A stretch of 64,000 bases of DNA from NCBI RefSeq assembly GCF_045446075.1, contig NZ_JBJJBQ010000009.1, positions 1 through 64,000 on the forward strand, in the 5' to 3' direction. Both the position numbers and the translations under genes were made by a program. Source of the stretch: Flavisericum labens. GTDB lineage: Bacteria; Bacteroidota; Bacteroidia; Flavobacteriales; Flavobacteriaceae. Below are positions 34,750 through 44,384 of this stretch, one piece after another (positions within the stretch are counted from its first letter, which is position 1; each line of letters starts with the position of its first letter). The notes beneath the pieces were generated by a model, which did no database searches, had not been told where the DNA came from, and was given only the letters and a program-made list of their open reading frames with translations.

Positions 34750-37179
34750 TTAAAATTTTACTGACTTTATTTTAACTACATTCTTTTTCAATCCTTTACC
34801 AGAAACGGTCAATATAATATCTCCAGCTTTATATGATGATTGAACTAGCACGACCAATTTACCACTAAATAATTTCATAGTTGGTAAATGAAACATTTCT
34901 AATGAGGTGGCATCGCCATTACATGCCGCTCTGTAAGTGCCATTTCCAGTAACTTTAAACTTTAGTTGGTTGTTGGCTGTTGGACAAGGAATATCATTTT
35001 TATCAAATACAGAAACTTCAATAAAACTAATGTCTTTACCATTGGCTTTTATTACTTTTCGGTCTGGAGACAAAACAATTTTATAAGGTTTCCCTGCAGT
35101 TTTTATGGTTTTCTCGACAACTGGTTTTTGGTTATCTTCGAAAGCAACAACTTTAACTTCCCCCGGTTCATATTTTACATCCTTCCACATTAAACGGTAT
35201 CTGTTTTGAGGTGTAGAATCATTTTTCTTTTGGATACCCATACTTTTTCCGTTTATAAAAAGCTCTGCACTATCGTAATTGGTGTAAACAAAAATCGGTG
35301 TTGTTTCTCCTTCACGTCCTTTCCAGTTCCAATGAGGCAAAATGTGTAAGGTTTCGTCTTTAGTGTTCCATCGGCTTCGATATAAATAGAAACGGTCTTT
35401 GGGTAGACCAGCTAAATCGGAAATTCCAAAATAAGAACTTCGTGAAGGCCAGCTTTCGTCGTATGGTGTTGGTTCACCCAAATAATCAAAACCAGTCCAG
35501 ACAAACTCGCCCATTACCCAAGGCTTGTCATCTTGCAATACAAAATCTTCATCTGGCACATTAGACCAGCTACAAGCTTCTAAATCGTAAGAAGAACATT
35601 GAAAATCGTCGTATTGCTTCATCTTTTCTTGAACTACTGGAAATTTGTATATACCGCGCGAGCTCACTGTTGAAGCTGTTTCAGACCCCAAAATAAACCC
35701 TTGCGGAAATTTGTTGTATGCTTCTTCGTATAGATGAATACGGTAGTTAAGCCCTGGGATGTCCAGCAATGCACCAAAGCCAGACTCCATTACTGCTTTT
35801 ACGCGGTCCATACCCACAGTTACGGGTCGGGTTGGGTCTTCTCTGTGAAAAATATCCTGTAGCCATTTAGCACGTTTCACGCCTTCTGCACCCCATTGGT
35901 CTGGAACTTCGTTGCCAGAACTCCACATAACAATACAAGGATGGTTACGGGTGGCTCTAACTAGGTTGACAACGTCTTTTTCGGCATATTCATCAAAAAA
36001 TCGATTGTATCCGTTTTTTACTTTGGGCTTTTTCCATTCATCAAAACTTTCGGCCAAGAACAAAAAGCCCATTTCGTCGCAAAGCTCAAGTTGTTCAAAC
36101 GACGGCATATTATGTGAACTTCTTATAGCGTTGCAGCCCATGTCCTTTAAAATGGTTAATTGCCTACGTAATGCCGCTTTATTAACCGCCGTTCCCAATG
36201 GTCCCAAATCATGATGCAGGCAAACGCCTTTAAACTTGGTTATCCCGCCATTCAGACTAAAACCTTTTTGGGCTTCATATTTAATATTCCTAATACCAAA
36301 ACGTGTTGATGTTTCATCTTTTAATTCGTTGTCAACAAACAATTTAGAGACAGCTGTATATAGATATGGGGTTTCGGGACTCCAAAGTTTTGGGGTTTCG
36401 ACTTTTAGGTTTTGGTCAAATTCGTTCCCGAATTTTGTTGATGTTTTAAGTGAAGTGATTTCGTTGCCATCGGAATCAAAAATGCTTGTAACTAAATATC
36501 CATTTGTACTTGATACTTTGGTTTTCACATTCACTTTAGCAATGCTATCACTAATATAAGGTGTGGTAATAAAAGTACCCCATTGGTTGATGCTTTCTTG
36601 GTTTTTTATAATGAGGCTGACTTTTCGGTAAAGGCCAGCGCCAGGGTACCAGCGTGAAGCGAATTCTTTATTGGTTAGTTTAACGGCCAAGATGTTTTCG
36701 CCTTCTTTTATAAAACTAGAAACGTCAAAATAAAAATAACTGTATCCATAAGCCCATTCGCCTACTTTTTTGCCATTCAAGTAGACTTGCGGTTCGCTCA
36801 TGGCACCTTCAAAAAGCAAAATTGTTTTTTTGTCTTTTTGGACTTCAGTAATATCGAATGTATTTCTGTACCAAGCGGTCCCTATGTGCGGTAATGATCC
36901 AGTTCGGCCTGTTTTTTCGGTGGCCACTTTTTCGCCATTCTGTATAATGGCCGTGGTTTGTTTGTCGATTTCTTTGTCAAACGGACCATAAATGGCCCAA
37001 TCGTGCGGCACTTTAACGGTTTGCCATTTGGAATCGTCAAAACTCATTTGTGAAGCATTTTGGTAATCACCTTTTTTAAATTTCCAGTCGGTATCCAGAA
37101 TTTTTACTGTTCTGGTTTGGGAATGGCTTAGCTGAGAGAATATAGAAATAAGGATCAGAAATATTTTGAATGGTTTCAT
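34750..37179 (-). CDS. GH2 glycoside hydrolase (beta-galactosidase-like)
   Basis: 809 residues from ATG at 37179, which gives a normal signal peptide ending in LSHSQ; an earlier in-frame start adds 17 polar residues and is rejected. Sugar-binding jelly-roll (about 25-200), immunoglobulin-like domain (about 210-300), TIM barrel (about 305-610), and C-terminal beta domains with a DUF4982-type module. The acid/base Glu is in WSSGNEV near 422 and the nucleophile Glu in GEFVWTGFDYLG near 557. It cleaves terminal beta-galactosides or related beta-linked sugars in the periplasm. It stands alone between the redox operon and the alpha-glucan locus and does not fit the alpha-glucan pathway. Confidence 0.9.
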   Translation of the reverse strand: MKPFKIFLILISIFSQLSHSQTRTVKILDTDWKFKKGDYQNASQMSFDDSKWQTVKVPHDWAIYGPFDKEIDKQTTAIIQNGEKVATEKTGRTGSLPHIGTAWYRNTFDITEVQKDKKTILLFEGAMSEPQVYLNGKKVGEWAYGYSYFYFDVSSFIKEGENILAVKLTNKEFASRWYPGAGLYRKVSLIIKNQESINQWGTFITTPYISDSIAKVNVKTKVSSTNGYLVTSIFDSDGNEITSLKTSTKFGNEFDQNLKVETPKLWSPETPYLYTAVSKLFVDNELKDETSTRFGIRNIKYEAQKGFSLNGGITKFKGVCLHHDLGPLGTAVNKAALRRQLTILKDMGCNAIRSSHNMPSFEQLELCDEMGFLFLAESFDEWKKPKVKNGYNRFFDEYAEKDVVNLVRATRNHPCIVMWSSGNEVPDQWGAEGVKRAKWLQDIFHREDPTRPVTVGMDRVKAVMESGFGALLDIPGLNYRIHLYEEAYNKFPQGFILGSETASTVSSRGIYKFPVVQEKMKQYDDFQCSSYDLEACSWSNVPDEDFVLQDDKPWVMGEFVWTGFDYLGEPTPYDESWPSRSSYFGISDLAGLPKDRFYLYRSRWNTKDETLHILPHWNWKGREGETTPIFVYTNYDSAELFINGKSMGIQKKNDSTPQNRYRLMWKDVKYEPGEVKVVAFEDNQKPVVEKTIKTAGKPYKIVLSPDRKVIKANGKDISFIEVSVFDKNDIPCPTANNQLKFKVTGNGTYRAACNGDATSLEMFHLPTMKLFSGKLVVLVQSSYKAGDIILTVSGKGLKKNVVKIKSVKF

Positions 37180-37270
37180 TTGTAGTTTTTTGCTATCAGT
37201 TTTTATCGGAAGGTTTAAATAGATATCCAACCATTTTTATCGATTCAACTTTGTATTTTTAATCATTACC

Positions 37271-37278
37271 CAAATATA
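37271..37278 (-). promoter_or_regulatory. -7 promoter box for GH2 gene
   Basis: On the minus strand TATATTTG, an exact match to the Bacteroidota TAnnTTTG -7 element, 92 bp before the GH2 start. No clear TTTG -33 element lies at the right distance. Confidence 0.45.
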
Positions 37279-37310
37279 CTTTTTTTGAACTTTACTATGG
37301 TTAGTATATG

Positions 37311-37338
37311 AAAAAAGCTCCTTTTTTAAGGAGCTTTC
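37311..37338 (-). terminator. Terminator of the susCDE operon
   Basis: Perfect 10-bp stem AAAGCTCCTT / AAGGAGCTTT with a 4-nt loop, followed on the minus strand by a T run. It lies 63 bp after the stop of the last minus-strand gene of the alpha-glucan locus. Confidence 0.85.
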
Positions 37339-37400
37339 CAACAAACTAAACTAAACAAACTAATTAGTTTTGTTTTAGAACTGTCTAAAACAAAACACCA

Positions 37401-38102
37401 TTAATTTACTTTAAACTCAAAAACTTCAGAATTTGATGTATTTCCTTTACTGTCATATGTTTTTACAAGCCAGTAATATGTATTTCCAGATACAACATTT
37501 ACCAAATATTCAGATTTAATAATGTCTGTTGCTACTGTTTCTGTTGGAGGGTTACTCGAGCCAAAAAGTAAATCATAGTTTTCAATATCATCATCAATAT
37601 CGTTGCCCTTCCATTGTAAAAATGCGTTGGGGATATTTTCGCTTAAGGACTCCCCCATATTTGGAGAAATTAACTCAGCCGGAAATGGAGCGTACGATTT
37701 AATTGCCTCACCGGCATTGTAAAAATTCCAAGTGTCACTTCTTGCTATGATGGCTGTTTCATTATTAGACACCACATACCATGCGTATGGCGTACCGCGC
37801 AAAATAGTAATGGTTAGGTCTGAAACAGTGCTATTATATTGGGCAATGGTTTGAGTATCTAAATTTTTAAGAACTAATTGATACGAGGTTGTGTTTTCTG
37901 CATCTTCCCAATCGAATGTTACGTCGCTTTCGGTATCAGTTATATTAGTGCCTTCATTACACTCTGCATTTTTATTGGGAAAGACCAACGTAGCAGAATT
38001 CGGTGGTACTATTTCCTTCGGGTCTGGTTCTGGATTGGAGTCTCCACTGCTACAACCAAAAATCAATAAAATGCCTGCATATATATAGAATTGCTTTATC
38101 AT
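37401..38102 (-). CDS. Surface lipoprotein with fibronectin-like domains
   Basis: 233 residues. Lipobox ending at Cys17 (IFGC), then an acidic/Pro linker and two beta-sandwich domains (about 35-125 and 140-233) of fibronectin III character. The start overlaps the stop of the GH13 gene by 4 bp (38099-38102), so it is translated together with it. It lacks enzyme motifs. By position it replaces a SusF-type protein and could bind glycan at the outer membrane (inference). Confidence 0.75.
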   Translation of the reverse strand: MIKQFYIYAGILLIFGCSSGDSNPEPDPKEIVPPNSATLVFPNKNAECNEGTNITDTESDVTFDWEDAENTTSYQLVLKNLDTQTIAQYNSTVSDLTITILRGTPYAWYVVSNNETAIIARSDTWNFYNAGEAIKSYAPFPAELISPNMGESLSENIPNAFLQWKGNDIDDDIENYDLLFGSSNPPTETVATDIIKSEYLVNVVSGNTYYWLVKTYDSKGNTSNSEVFEFKVN

Positions 38103-41100
38103 TGTTTAACTATTTTTAATTGGTTGTTTTCAATCTTATCATTTATGGTAAGTATGTAAACACCCTTGGTTAAATTTGAAGTAGATATCTTTATATTGTT
38201 TTCATATCCAATATATTCATAGACCAATTTGCCTAAAAGAGAATATAGTTGAATCGTTTTTTCTGAAGTTGAATTTCCTAAATAAACGTCAAGTATATCT
38301 TTAACGGGGTTTGGATAAGCCTGAATGCGATTATGAAAATAAATGGTATCCTTAAATTCGCCCTGACAGTCTTTTTCACCATTTACCTCTATAGTATTTG
38401 CTCCCGGTTGCAATTCCAGGTCAATATTAGAAAGGAAAGTTTGTATGGTAGAGCCGTTTAAGGTTATATAATAGGAATCACTTCCACCCATATTTAAGCT
38501 TACGGTACCTTTGGTTTTATCAATTTTCGAAGCCACCGAAATGTCCTCGGGTTCAGTAATGCTTATACTAAAGCATTGCTCATAACCTGATTGGTTTTTT
38601 ATGGTAATACAAGCTTCATAAGTTCCGGTTTCTAAATTTTCGGCAGAATAAATAGTGGTAAAAGTATCTTGGATATCCATACCATTTCCTGTAATGGAAA
38701 TGCCATAATTTAAATTTAAATCAGCCGAAATGGTAACGGTACCATTATTACTATTGGAACAGGTTTCACTGCCCGTTTGAATGCTAAAATTGGTAACGGG
38801 GAGCGTAAATATTTCGCAACCATTGGCATCAACAGTTGTTCCAAAAGGGGTGTTGGCACAAAGATCGTTATTATTGGTAACACCGTCACTGTCTAAATCA
38901 TTCGCGTCTATATAAGGTTTGTCCCCGTATATGCGATATTCACCAGGAGCTAATTCAATGGTGGTCGATACATTATCAACTTGAATTGGGGCATTGTTCT
39001 CTAATAGATTATACCAAGTACCCGTGGTTTGGAATTCTGGATTGATACTCATGGTACTTGTTCCAAAATTTCCTATAATCGTGATATATTGAATATCATT
39101 GGCGGTGGCACCATCATATGAAAGGTGGACGGCTTTTCCTGCATCCATAAGATTGGTCGTAAAGGTTTCTGTCTCAAATATGGGCTCATTAATCTTTAAA
39201 TCAATAATTTTTGACCAAGTTTCATAAACTGCTCGTCTTTTGGGGTCTTCAAAATATTCCCAAAGAATGGGCTTTTCTCCTGTACGGCCGTTAAAGTCGA
39301 TACTTACGTCATACCCCAGCTCTCCAAATTGCCAAATCATTTTAGGTCCAGGTACCGTAAAGAAAAATGCGCCAAATGATTCTAATCGTTCTAAATACTC
39401 ATTAACATTGCTTGCGTCAACCATTAGTCGTTCTTCATCATGGCTTTCCATATAGGAAACGGCCGAAGGCCCATCAAAGCCTTTTACTTTATAAGAAAGG
39501 TTTGAAATGTTCGCATTACCATCCATCAAAGCGGCATAATCGTGGTTGAGGTTATTCCAAAGCATGATGCCCTTACCTTCATCGGCACGATAATCGGCCC
39601 ATTGCTTTTCTTCGGATATGCCACCTAGATGCTCAAAAATTATATAGAAATCTGAATCTGTTTCCCATTGGTAGTCTGCATATTCTTTTAGGATTTCTAT
39701 CCTATCGGGCTGAAGGTTATCGGTACATCCGCCATCGTTTTCCGAACAATTTTGCGTAAATCCTTTAGTTAAATCCCAGCGAAATCCATCTACGTTATAT
39801 TCCTCGATCCAATATTTCACGGTGCGCTCAACATATTGTTTGGTGGCTGTAGATTGATGGTTGAAATCGTTAAAGACATTATAGGCATGCTTAGGAGTAG
39901 CGTTAAAGAACGGATTGTCTTCTGTTGCCTGACCGTTGTAGCCTCCATTTTCGGTATTCCACATGCGATAATAAGGATTTTGTCCCGATGCATGGTTGTA
40001 AACCACATCAACCAACACCGCTATACCACGTTTGTGACATTCGTCAATGAGTTGTTTGAATGCTTCTGCAGTTCCATAGTGTTTATCTAATGCCATATGA
40101 AATGAAGGATTATAACCCCAGCTTAAATTGCCGTCAAACTCATTTAGGGGCATAAATTCTATAGCGTTAACCCCGAGAGTTTCTAAATAATCAAGTCGGG
40201 CTTTAACGGCATCAAAACTATGAAGTGCATCAAAGTCCCTTATGAGTAATTCATAAATAACCAAATCGGTTTTTTTAGGTCTTTGAAAATTTGTGACTTG
40301 CCAGTTGTAATCTGAATCACCAGTTCTCAATAATGTTACGGCATGATTAGTTAATCCAGTGGGATAGGAAGGCAAATTAGGATAAGTAACCGATTCAATA
40401 TATTGGTCATTAAATTCATCTAAAATAACTGTAGAATAAGGGTCTGCTATTCGTAATTGAGAATCTACAAGGTATTGAAACATGTGGTTGGATTGCGGTG
40501 TTAAACCTGTTAATTCTAACCAAAACCTGTCACGCGCGGTATCCTGGTTCATTAGGTAAGTTGCATCTTCCTGCCAATTATTAAAATCTCCAATTATATG
40601 TACTGTACTTTTACCCGGTGCATAGAGTACCAATGTTGCTTTGGTATTGTCATTTGGATCTAAATTTATACCATCCAACAGACCAGTTGGGACAGGGTTT
40701 AAAGGTGTTAAGCGAGCACTAAAGCTTTTGCTTAAAATTTGACTTCCATCGTTGGCTTCTAATATAAAATCGGTGTCTTCTTTTACTATAAAATCAAAAC
40801 CGTAATTGGTAGTGCTTGATGCTGTATCAATCTCACTTCCGTTAGCCTTTAATGAAAAGTCTGAAATAACCGTAGTAGTTGCCGAAATAGTTATTTGTGT
40901 ACCAGAATCTACAATTGTTAATTCTTCCAACGGGGAAGTTAGTGTAAGCTCGTTAACAACACTATCAATTAAAATGTTAAGGTCGGTTGATTGGGAACTT
41001 CCATCAGCACTTCTTAAAACAATATCAATAGCTGTAATTGTGCCACTAGGGTTACTGTAAAAACCTTTTATAGATGGGGTCATTTCGAGGCTATAGATAT

Positions 41101-41362
41101 TGCCCGAAACAGGTGTTAAGGCCGGTTGTACAGAATTATTTCCCCAGTCACCTATTACATTGGTCCAATGTGATGTATTATTAATTGTTGCACCTGTATG
41201 CGCATAAATGATTCCCGTATAGTCTTCCAATGGTGTGCCTGTAGCATCAAATAGAAGGGTGGCAGGTTGGGATTCTGTTGGGGTAATGCCTCCTTCCCAT
41301 GATAATTGCGCAAATATTGAAAATTGGCATAATAAAAAAGTTAGTAATAGTATTTTTTTCAT
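38099..41362 (-). CDS. GH13 alpha-amylase-family enzyme with CBM48-like domain and T9SS tail
   Basis: 1087 residues with a signal peptide (about 1-18). N-terminal Ig-like starch-binding region (about 20-220), a CBM48/isoamylase N-terminal-like domain (about 230-330), the GH13 barrel (about 365-720) with DVVYNHASG, catalytic Asp near 529 (GFRWDLTKG), Glu near 577 (FEHLGG) and Asp near 641 (SHDEER), a C-terminal amylase beta domain, a calcium-type DLDSDGVTNNNDLC thrombospondin-3 repeat near 860, and a type IX sorting domain (about 1010-1087). It attacks starch, glycogen or pullulan outside the cell; debranching is possible given the CBM48-like part. Separated from susE by a terminator hairpin. 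Confidence 0.92.
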   Translation of the reverse strand: MKKILLLTFLLCQFSIFAQLSWEGGITPTESQPATLLFDATGTPLEDYTGIIYAHTGATINNTSHWTNVIGDWGNNSVQPALTPVSGNIYSLEMTPSIKGFYSNPSGTITAIDIVLRSADGSSQSTDLNILIDSVVNELTLTSPLEELTIVDSGTQITISATTTVISDFSLKANGSEIDTASSTTNYGFDFIVKEDTDFILEANDGSQILSKSFSARLTPLNPVPTGLLDGINLDPNDNTKATLVLYAPGKSTVHIIGDFNNWQEDATYLMNQDTARDRFWLELTGLTPQSNHMFQYLVDSQLRIADPYSTVILDEFNDQYIESVTYPNLPSYPTGLTNHAVTLLRTGDSDYNWQVTNFQRPKKTDLVIYELLIRDFDALHSFDAVKARLDYLETLGVNAIEFMPLNEFDGNLSWGYNPSFHMALDKHYGTAEAFKQLIDECHKRGIAVLVDVVYNHASGQNPYYRMWNTENGGYNGQATEDNPFFNATPKHAYNVFNDFNHQSTATKQYVERTVKYWIEEYNVDGFRWDLTKGFTQNCSENDGGCTDNLQPDRIEILKEYADYQWETDSDFYIIFEHLGGISEEKQWADYRADEGKGIMLWNNLNHDYAALMDGNANISNLSYKVKGFDGPSAVSYMESHDEERLMVDASNVNEYLERLESFGAFFFTVPGPKMIWQFGELGYDVSIDFNGRTGEKPILWEYFEDPKRRAVYETWSKIIDLKINEPIFETETFTTNLMDAGKAVHLSYDGATANDIQYITIIGNFGTSTMSINPEFQTTGTWYNLLENNAPIQVDNVSTTIELAPGEYRIYGDKPYIDANDLDSDGVTNNNDLCANTPFGTTVDANGCEIFTLPVTNFSIQTGSETCSNSNNGTVTISADLNLNYGISITGNGMDIQDTFTTIYSAENLETGTYEACITIKNQSGYEQCFSISITEPEDISVASKIDKTKGTVSLNMGGSDSYYITLNGSTIQTFLSNIDLELQPGANTIEVNGEKDCQGEFKDTIYFHNRIQAYPNPVKDILDVYLGNSTSEKTIQLYSLLGKLVYEYIGYENNIKISTSNLTKGVYILTINDKIENNQLKIVKQ

Positions 41363-41379
41363 AGAAATTAATTTAGATA

Positions 41380-41410
41380 AAAAAGGACAGATTTTACTTC
41401 TGTCCTTTTT
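41380..41410. terminator. Internal terminator between susE and GH13 gene
   Basis: Perfect 11-bp stem AAAAAGGACAG / CTGTCCTTTTT with a 9-nt loop, symmetrical so it acts on both strands. On the minus transcript it would reduce or attenuate expression of the GH13 enzyme and lipoprotein relative to susCDE. Confidence 0.8.
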
Positions 41411-41426
41411 TACTATCTATTATTAT

Positions 41427-42809
41427 TTATTGAATTTTGTTTAATTGATAGGTATTATCATTTAAATCTACTCTAACTCTATATAAACCAGCGGCCACGG
41501 TGATATTATTATCCGCGTCTCGATCTAGAACTCCATCTAAATCAGCATCACCAAAGTCGTCGCCACTTCCCCAATCATTATTAGATCTAAATTTAATTTC
41601 ACCATCAATTAGCGTTGCAATATCGCCATACAAAATATTTTCTTGTATTTCGGTAAGCGCAAAATCAGGTCCATCATTTCCCCAGTCATTATACCCAGAA
41701 CCAACAATACCCCAAACATCAGCTTCAACTATGGAATATTCATTAGTATTGAAATTGACTGTTATTAGATAGTGGCCTTCGGTGACGGTAATATTATTAT
41801 CAGCATCTTGGTCTAATACACCATCTAAACCGGCATCACCAAAATCATCACCACTTCCCCAATCGTTGTTACTTCTAAACTTAATCTCTCCATCAACTAA
41901 TTTAAGGCTAGCTTTAAATGTATCAGTGGTGTAGTCATAATAGAGTTTTCCATCAGGACCGGCATTTCCCCAGTCATTATAACCAGAACCAACTACACCC
42001 CATGAATATGGTTCAATAGTATAAGAGTTATCATTAGTATTGATTGTAATTTTATAATCGCCTGCGGTAACATTGATATTATTGTCAGGATCTTGATCTA
42101 AAACTCCATCCGAACCAGCATCACCAAGGTCATCACCACTTCCCCAATCGTTATTAGTTCTAAATTTAATTTGACCATCTATTAAACTAACATAGCTTAC
42201 TATAACACCAGATTCACTAGTGGTGTAAAAAAGACCATCTGGTCCACCGTTGCCCCAATCATTATAACCAGAACCAACTACACCCCATTCTGAAATTTCA
42301 TACTCAGAACCTCCGCCTCCAGCAACTATTTCTGGTAAAACAGCAGTAAGAGCTGCGACAGGTGAAAATTGTTCTGTTGTCGAACTGGCATCTCCTGGGT
42401 AAGCTCTAACTCTAAAAGCAAAAGTTCCTGTATTTGAAGCCTCAGTATCTGGATCGTTGTCTAAACCAGCTTCAGTGGCTAATGATAAAAAATCACCAAC
42501 TGTTAAACCAATTTCGTTAGACATGCTTTCACCTCCAATATTCTGAGCATCTGAAAAATCACCCAAGGCTGAGTATTGTAATTGGTAATTGATGTTTGTT
42601 GGTACGCCAAATTCTGCATCATTGAAAACAAATCGTTCAGCAACGTTTGAAGAGGTTTGAGGAGTTAAAACATACTCAGATAAAAAAGTATTTACAAATT
42701 CAAATTCTCCTACGGGAGCAGCAGTAAATACTAAATCATCATTTTCTTCACAGGCATTAAAGCTTATTACTGCCAATGCCATTATTAATATAAATTTAAT
42801 TTTTTTCAT
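41427..42809 (-). CDS. SusE-like starch-binding outer membrane lipoprotein with three repeats
   Basis: 460 residues. Lipobox ends at Cys20 (FNAC) followed by acidic residues EENDD, a pattern of surface export. A SusE-type N-terminal domain (about 25-165) precedes three tandem modules of about 95 residues starting at Trp175, Trp270 and Trp366. Each begins WG(V/I)VGSGYNDWGN and contains IKFR(S/T)NNDWGSGDD and a D(A/P)DNNI segment. The repeated Trp and Asn suit binding of alpha-glucan, as in SusE and SusF. It follows susD by 17 bp. Confidence 0.9.
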   Translation of the reverse strand: MKKIKFILIMALAVISFNACEENDDLVFTAAPVGEFEFVNTFLSEYVLTPQTSSNVAERFVFNDAEFGVPTNINYQLQYSALGDFSDAQNIGGESMSNEIGLTVGDFLSLATEAGLDNDPDTEASNTGTFAFRVRAYPGDASSTTEQFSPVAALTAVLPEIVAGGGGSEYEISEWGVVGSGYNDWGNGGPDGLFYTTSESGVIVSYVSLIDGQIKFRTNNDWGSGDDLGDAGSDGVLDQDPDNNINVTAGDYKITINTNDNSYTIEPYSWGVVGSGYNDWGNAGPDGKLYYDYTTDTFKASLKLVDGEIKFRSNNDWGSGDDFGDAGLDGVLDQDADNNITVTEGHYLITVNFNTNEYSIVEADVWGIVGSGYNDWGNDGPDFALTEIQENILYGDIATLIDGEIKFRSNNDWGSGDDFGDADLDGVLDRDADNNITVAAGLYRVRVDLNDNTYQLNKIQ

Positions 42810-42826
42810 CGTTTTGTTTTTTTAGT

Positions 42827-44374
42827 TTAGAAACCTGAGTTTTGGGTTAAGTTAGGATTAGCCTGAATAGCGGTTAAAGGAATAGGGTAAAGTTTATAAT
42901 GTTCTGGAATTGAAGCGCCATTAGCTACTCCGCCTTTCCAAGGCCAGGTGTAAGCACTGCCAGTAAATTTACCAAAGCGTATTAAATCTGAACGTCTGTG
43001 ACCTTCTAAATTCAATTCTCTCGCACGTTCGTCCAGTATAAAGTCTAAAGTTAAATCTGATGACCCAATAGTGGTAGCGTTTACACGAGTTCGAATATCA
43101 TTTACATATTGCAACGCTGTGTTAGAGTCTCCTCCATTGGCGCCCCTTAATACACATTCTGCATAAATAAGGTAGGCGTCTGCTAACCTAAAAAGTGGAA
43201 AATCAGTACTTGAAAATTCTGTTGTAACACCAGAACCGTCAGAGTTGGTGTTTCTAAATTTAACAGAAGGATAGCCATCAGTCCATTCGCGATAGTCATT
43301 CATTTCAAAATTGTGACCATCGGTCCAGAATAAACTAGCTCTCTCGTCGTTTGTAGTTCCTAGGTCACCGTAAAGACCATACCAAGCTTGGGTGGCTCTA
43401 TGTCCAGTCCATCCAGCTGTTGATCCAAAATCTCCGGGATCCATAGTGTCTGTACTTAAGTTTCCGTTTACGATATAAGTCGTGTTTCCATAACTTCTAC
43501 TCGTGTCGGCATCTGCAATCAATGGAAATATAATTTCGTTTGATGTGTTGTTGTCTGCCGAAAACAGTTTAATAAAGTTTGGCTCTAATTGGTAACCACC
43601 ATCATTAATTACTTTGTTGATATAGGTTAAAGCTTCATTATATCTCGCTGTACCCGTATAAACCTCTGCATTAAGATATAGTTTCGCTAAAAGCATTTGT
43701 GCAGCGGAATTTGTCGCTCTACCGTAATCGTTGTTTGGTGGTAAAGTGCTTTCAATGGCTAAAAGTTCACTTTCAACATAATTGAACAATTCTAACCTCG
43801 ATGCTTCGGGTAGCAAATCCGTTCCTCCAAAGTTTTCTTCAGTAGAAAGTACACCTTTGCCAAAAATGTCAATTAGATAATAGTAGGCTAAGGATCTTAA
43901 AAAACGCACTTCGGAAATGATGCCCTCTTGGTTTTCCACGCTTACGTTTTGTAGAACCGTCAGTAAATTGTTACACTGTGGAATGGTAAAATAAATACGA
44001 TTAAACAAATACCTGAAGAATTTGTTGTTTTCATCCCAATTTGATGTCGTGGTTAATTGATCTAAACCATCATCGCCCCATCGGTTTTTAATGCCATCGG
44101 CAGCAAAATCCTGCAGGTTTACAAGGTTTCTTAAAAATGGAGATTCTCCAGGATCATCTCCTTGAATGTCGGATTTGTCAGCTGCTTCGATGCTTGATAA
44201 TGCAAACGATGCATACAATCTAGCCAAAATACCTTTTACGGCATTAGGGTCTTGCTCCAATAGTTCTTCTAACGTAAGCTCTACTAAAGGCTGCGTATCT
44301 AAGTCGTTTGTACAGCTACTGGTAGAAAACGCCAGAGCTAAACTAAACAGGATTATATAAATTTTATTTTTCAT
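42827..44374 (-). CDS. susD: SusD-like glycan-binding lipoprotein
   Basis: 515 residues from ATG at 44374; the upstream in-frame start at 44395 overlaps susC and lacks a clean signal. The lipobox ends at Cys21 (TSSC). The body has the SusD/RagB helical TPR fold with N-terminal SusD-like part and the C-terminal domain ending near GHRRSDLIRFGKF. It acts as the lid that delivers malto-oligosaccharides to SusC. It begins 10 bp after the susC stop. Confidence 0.95.
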   Translation of the reverse strand: MKNKIYIILFSLALAFSTSSCTNDLDTQPLVELTLEELLEQDPNAVKGILARLYASFALSSIEAADKSDIQGDDPGESPFLRNLVNLQDFAADGIKNRWGDDGLDQLTTTSNWDENNKFFRYLFNRIYFTIPQCNNLLTVLQNVSVENQEGIISEVRFLRSLAYYYLIDIFGKGVLSTEENFGGTDLLPEASRLELFNYVESELLAIESTLPPNNDYGRATNSAAQMLLAKLYLNAEVYTGTARYNEALTYINKVINDGGYQLEPNFIKLFSADNNTSNEIIFPLIADADTSRSYGNTTYIVNGNLSTDTMDPGDFGSTAGWTGHRATQAWYGLYGDLGTTNDERASLFWTDGHNFEMNDYREWTDGYPSVKFRNTNSDGSGVTTEFSSTDFPLFRLADAYLIYAECVLRGANGGDSNTALQYVNDIRTRVNATTIGSSDLTLDFILDERARELNLEGHRRSDLIRFGKFTGSAYTWPWKGGVANGASIPEHYKLYPIPLTAIQANPNLTQNSGF

Positions 44375-44384
44375 ATCTAATTTT

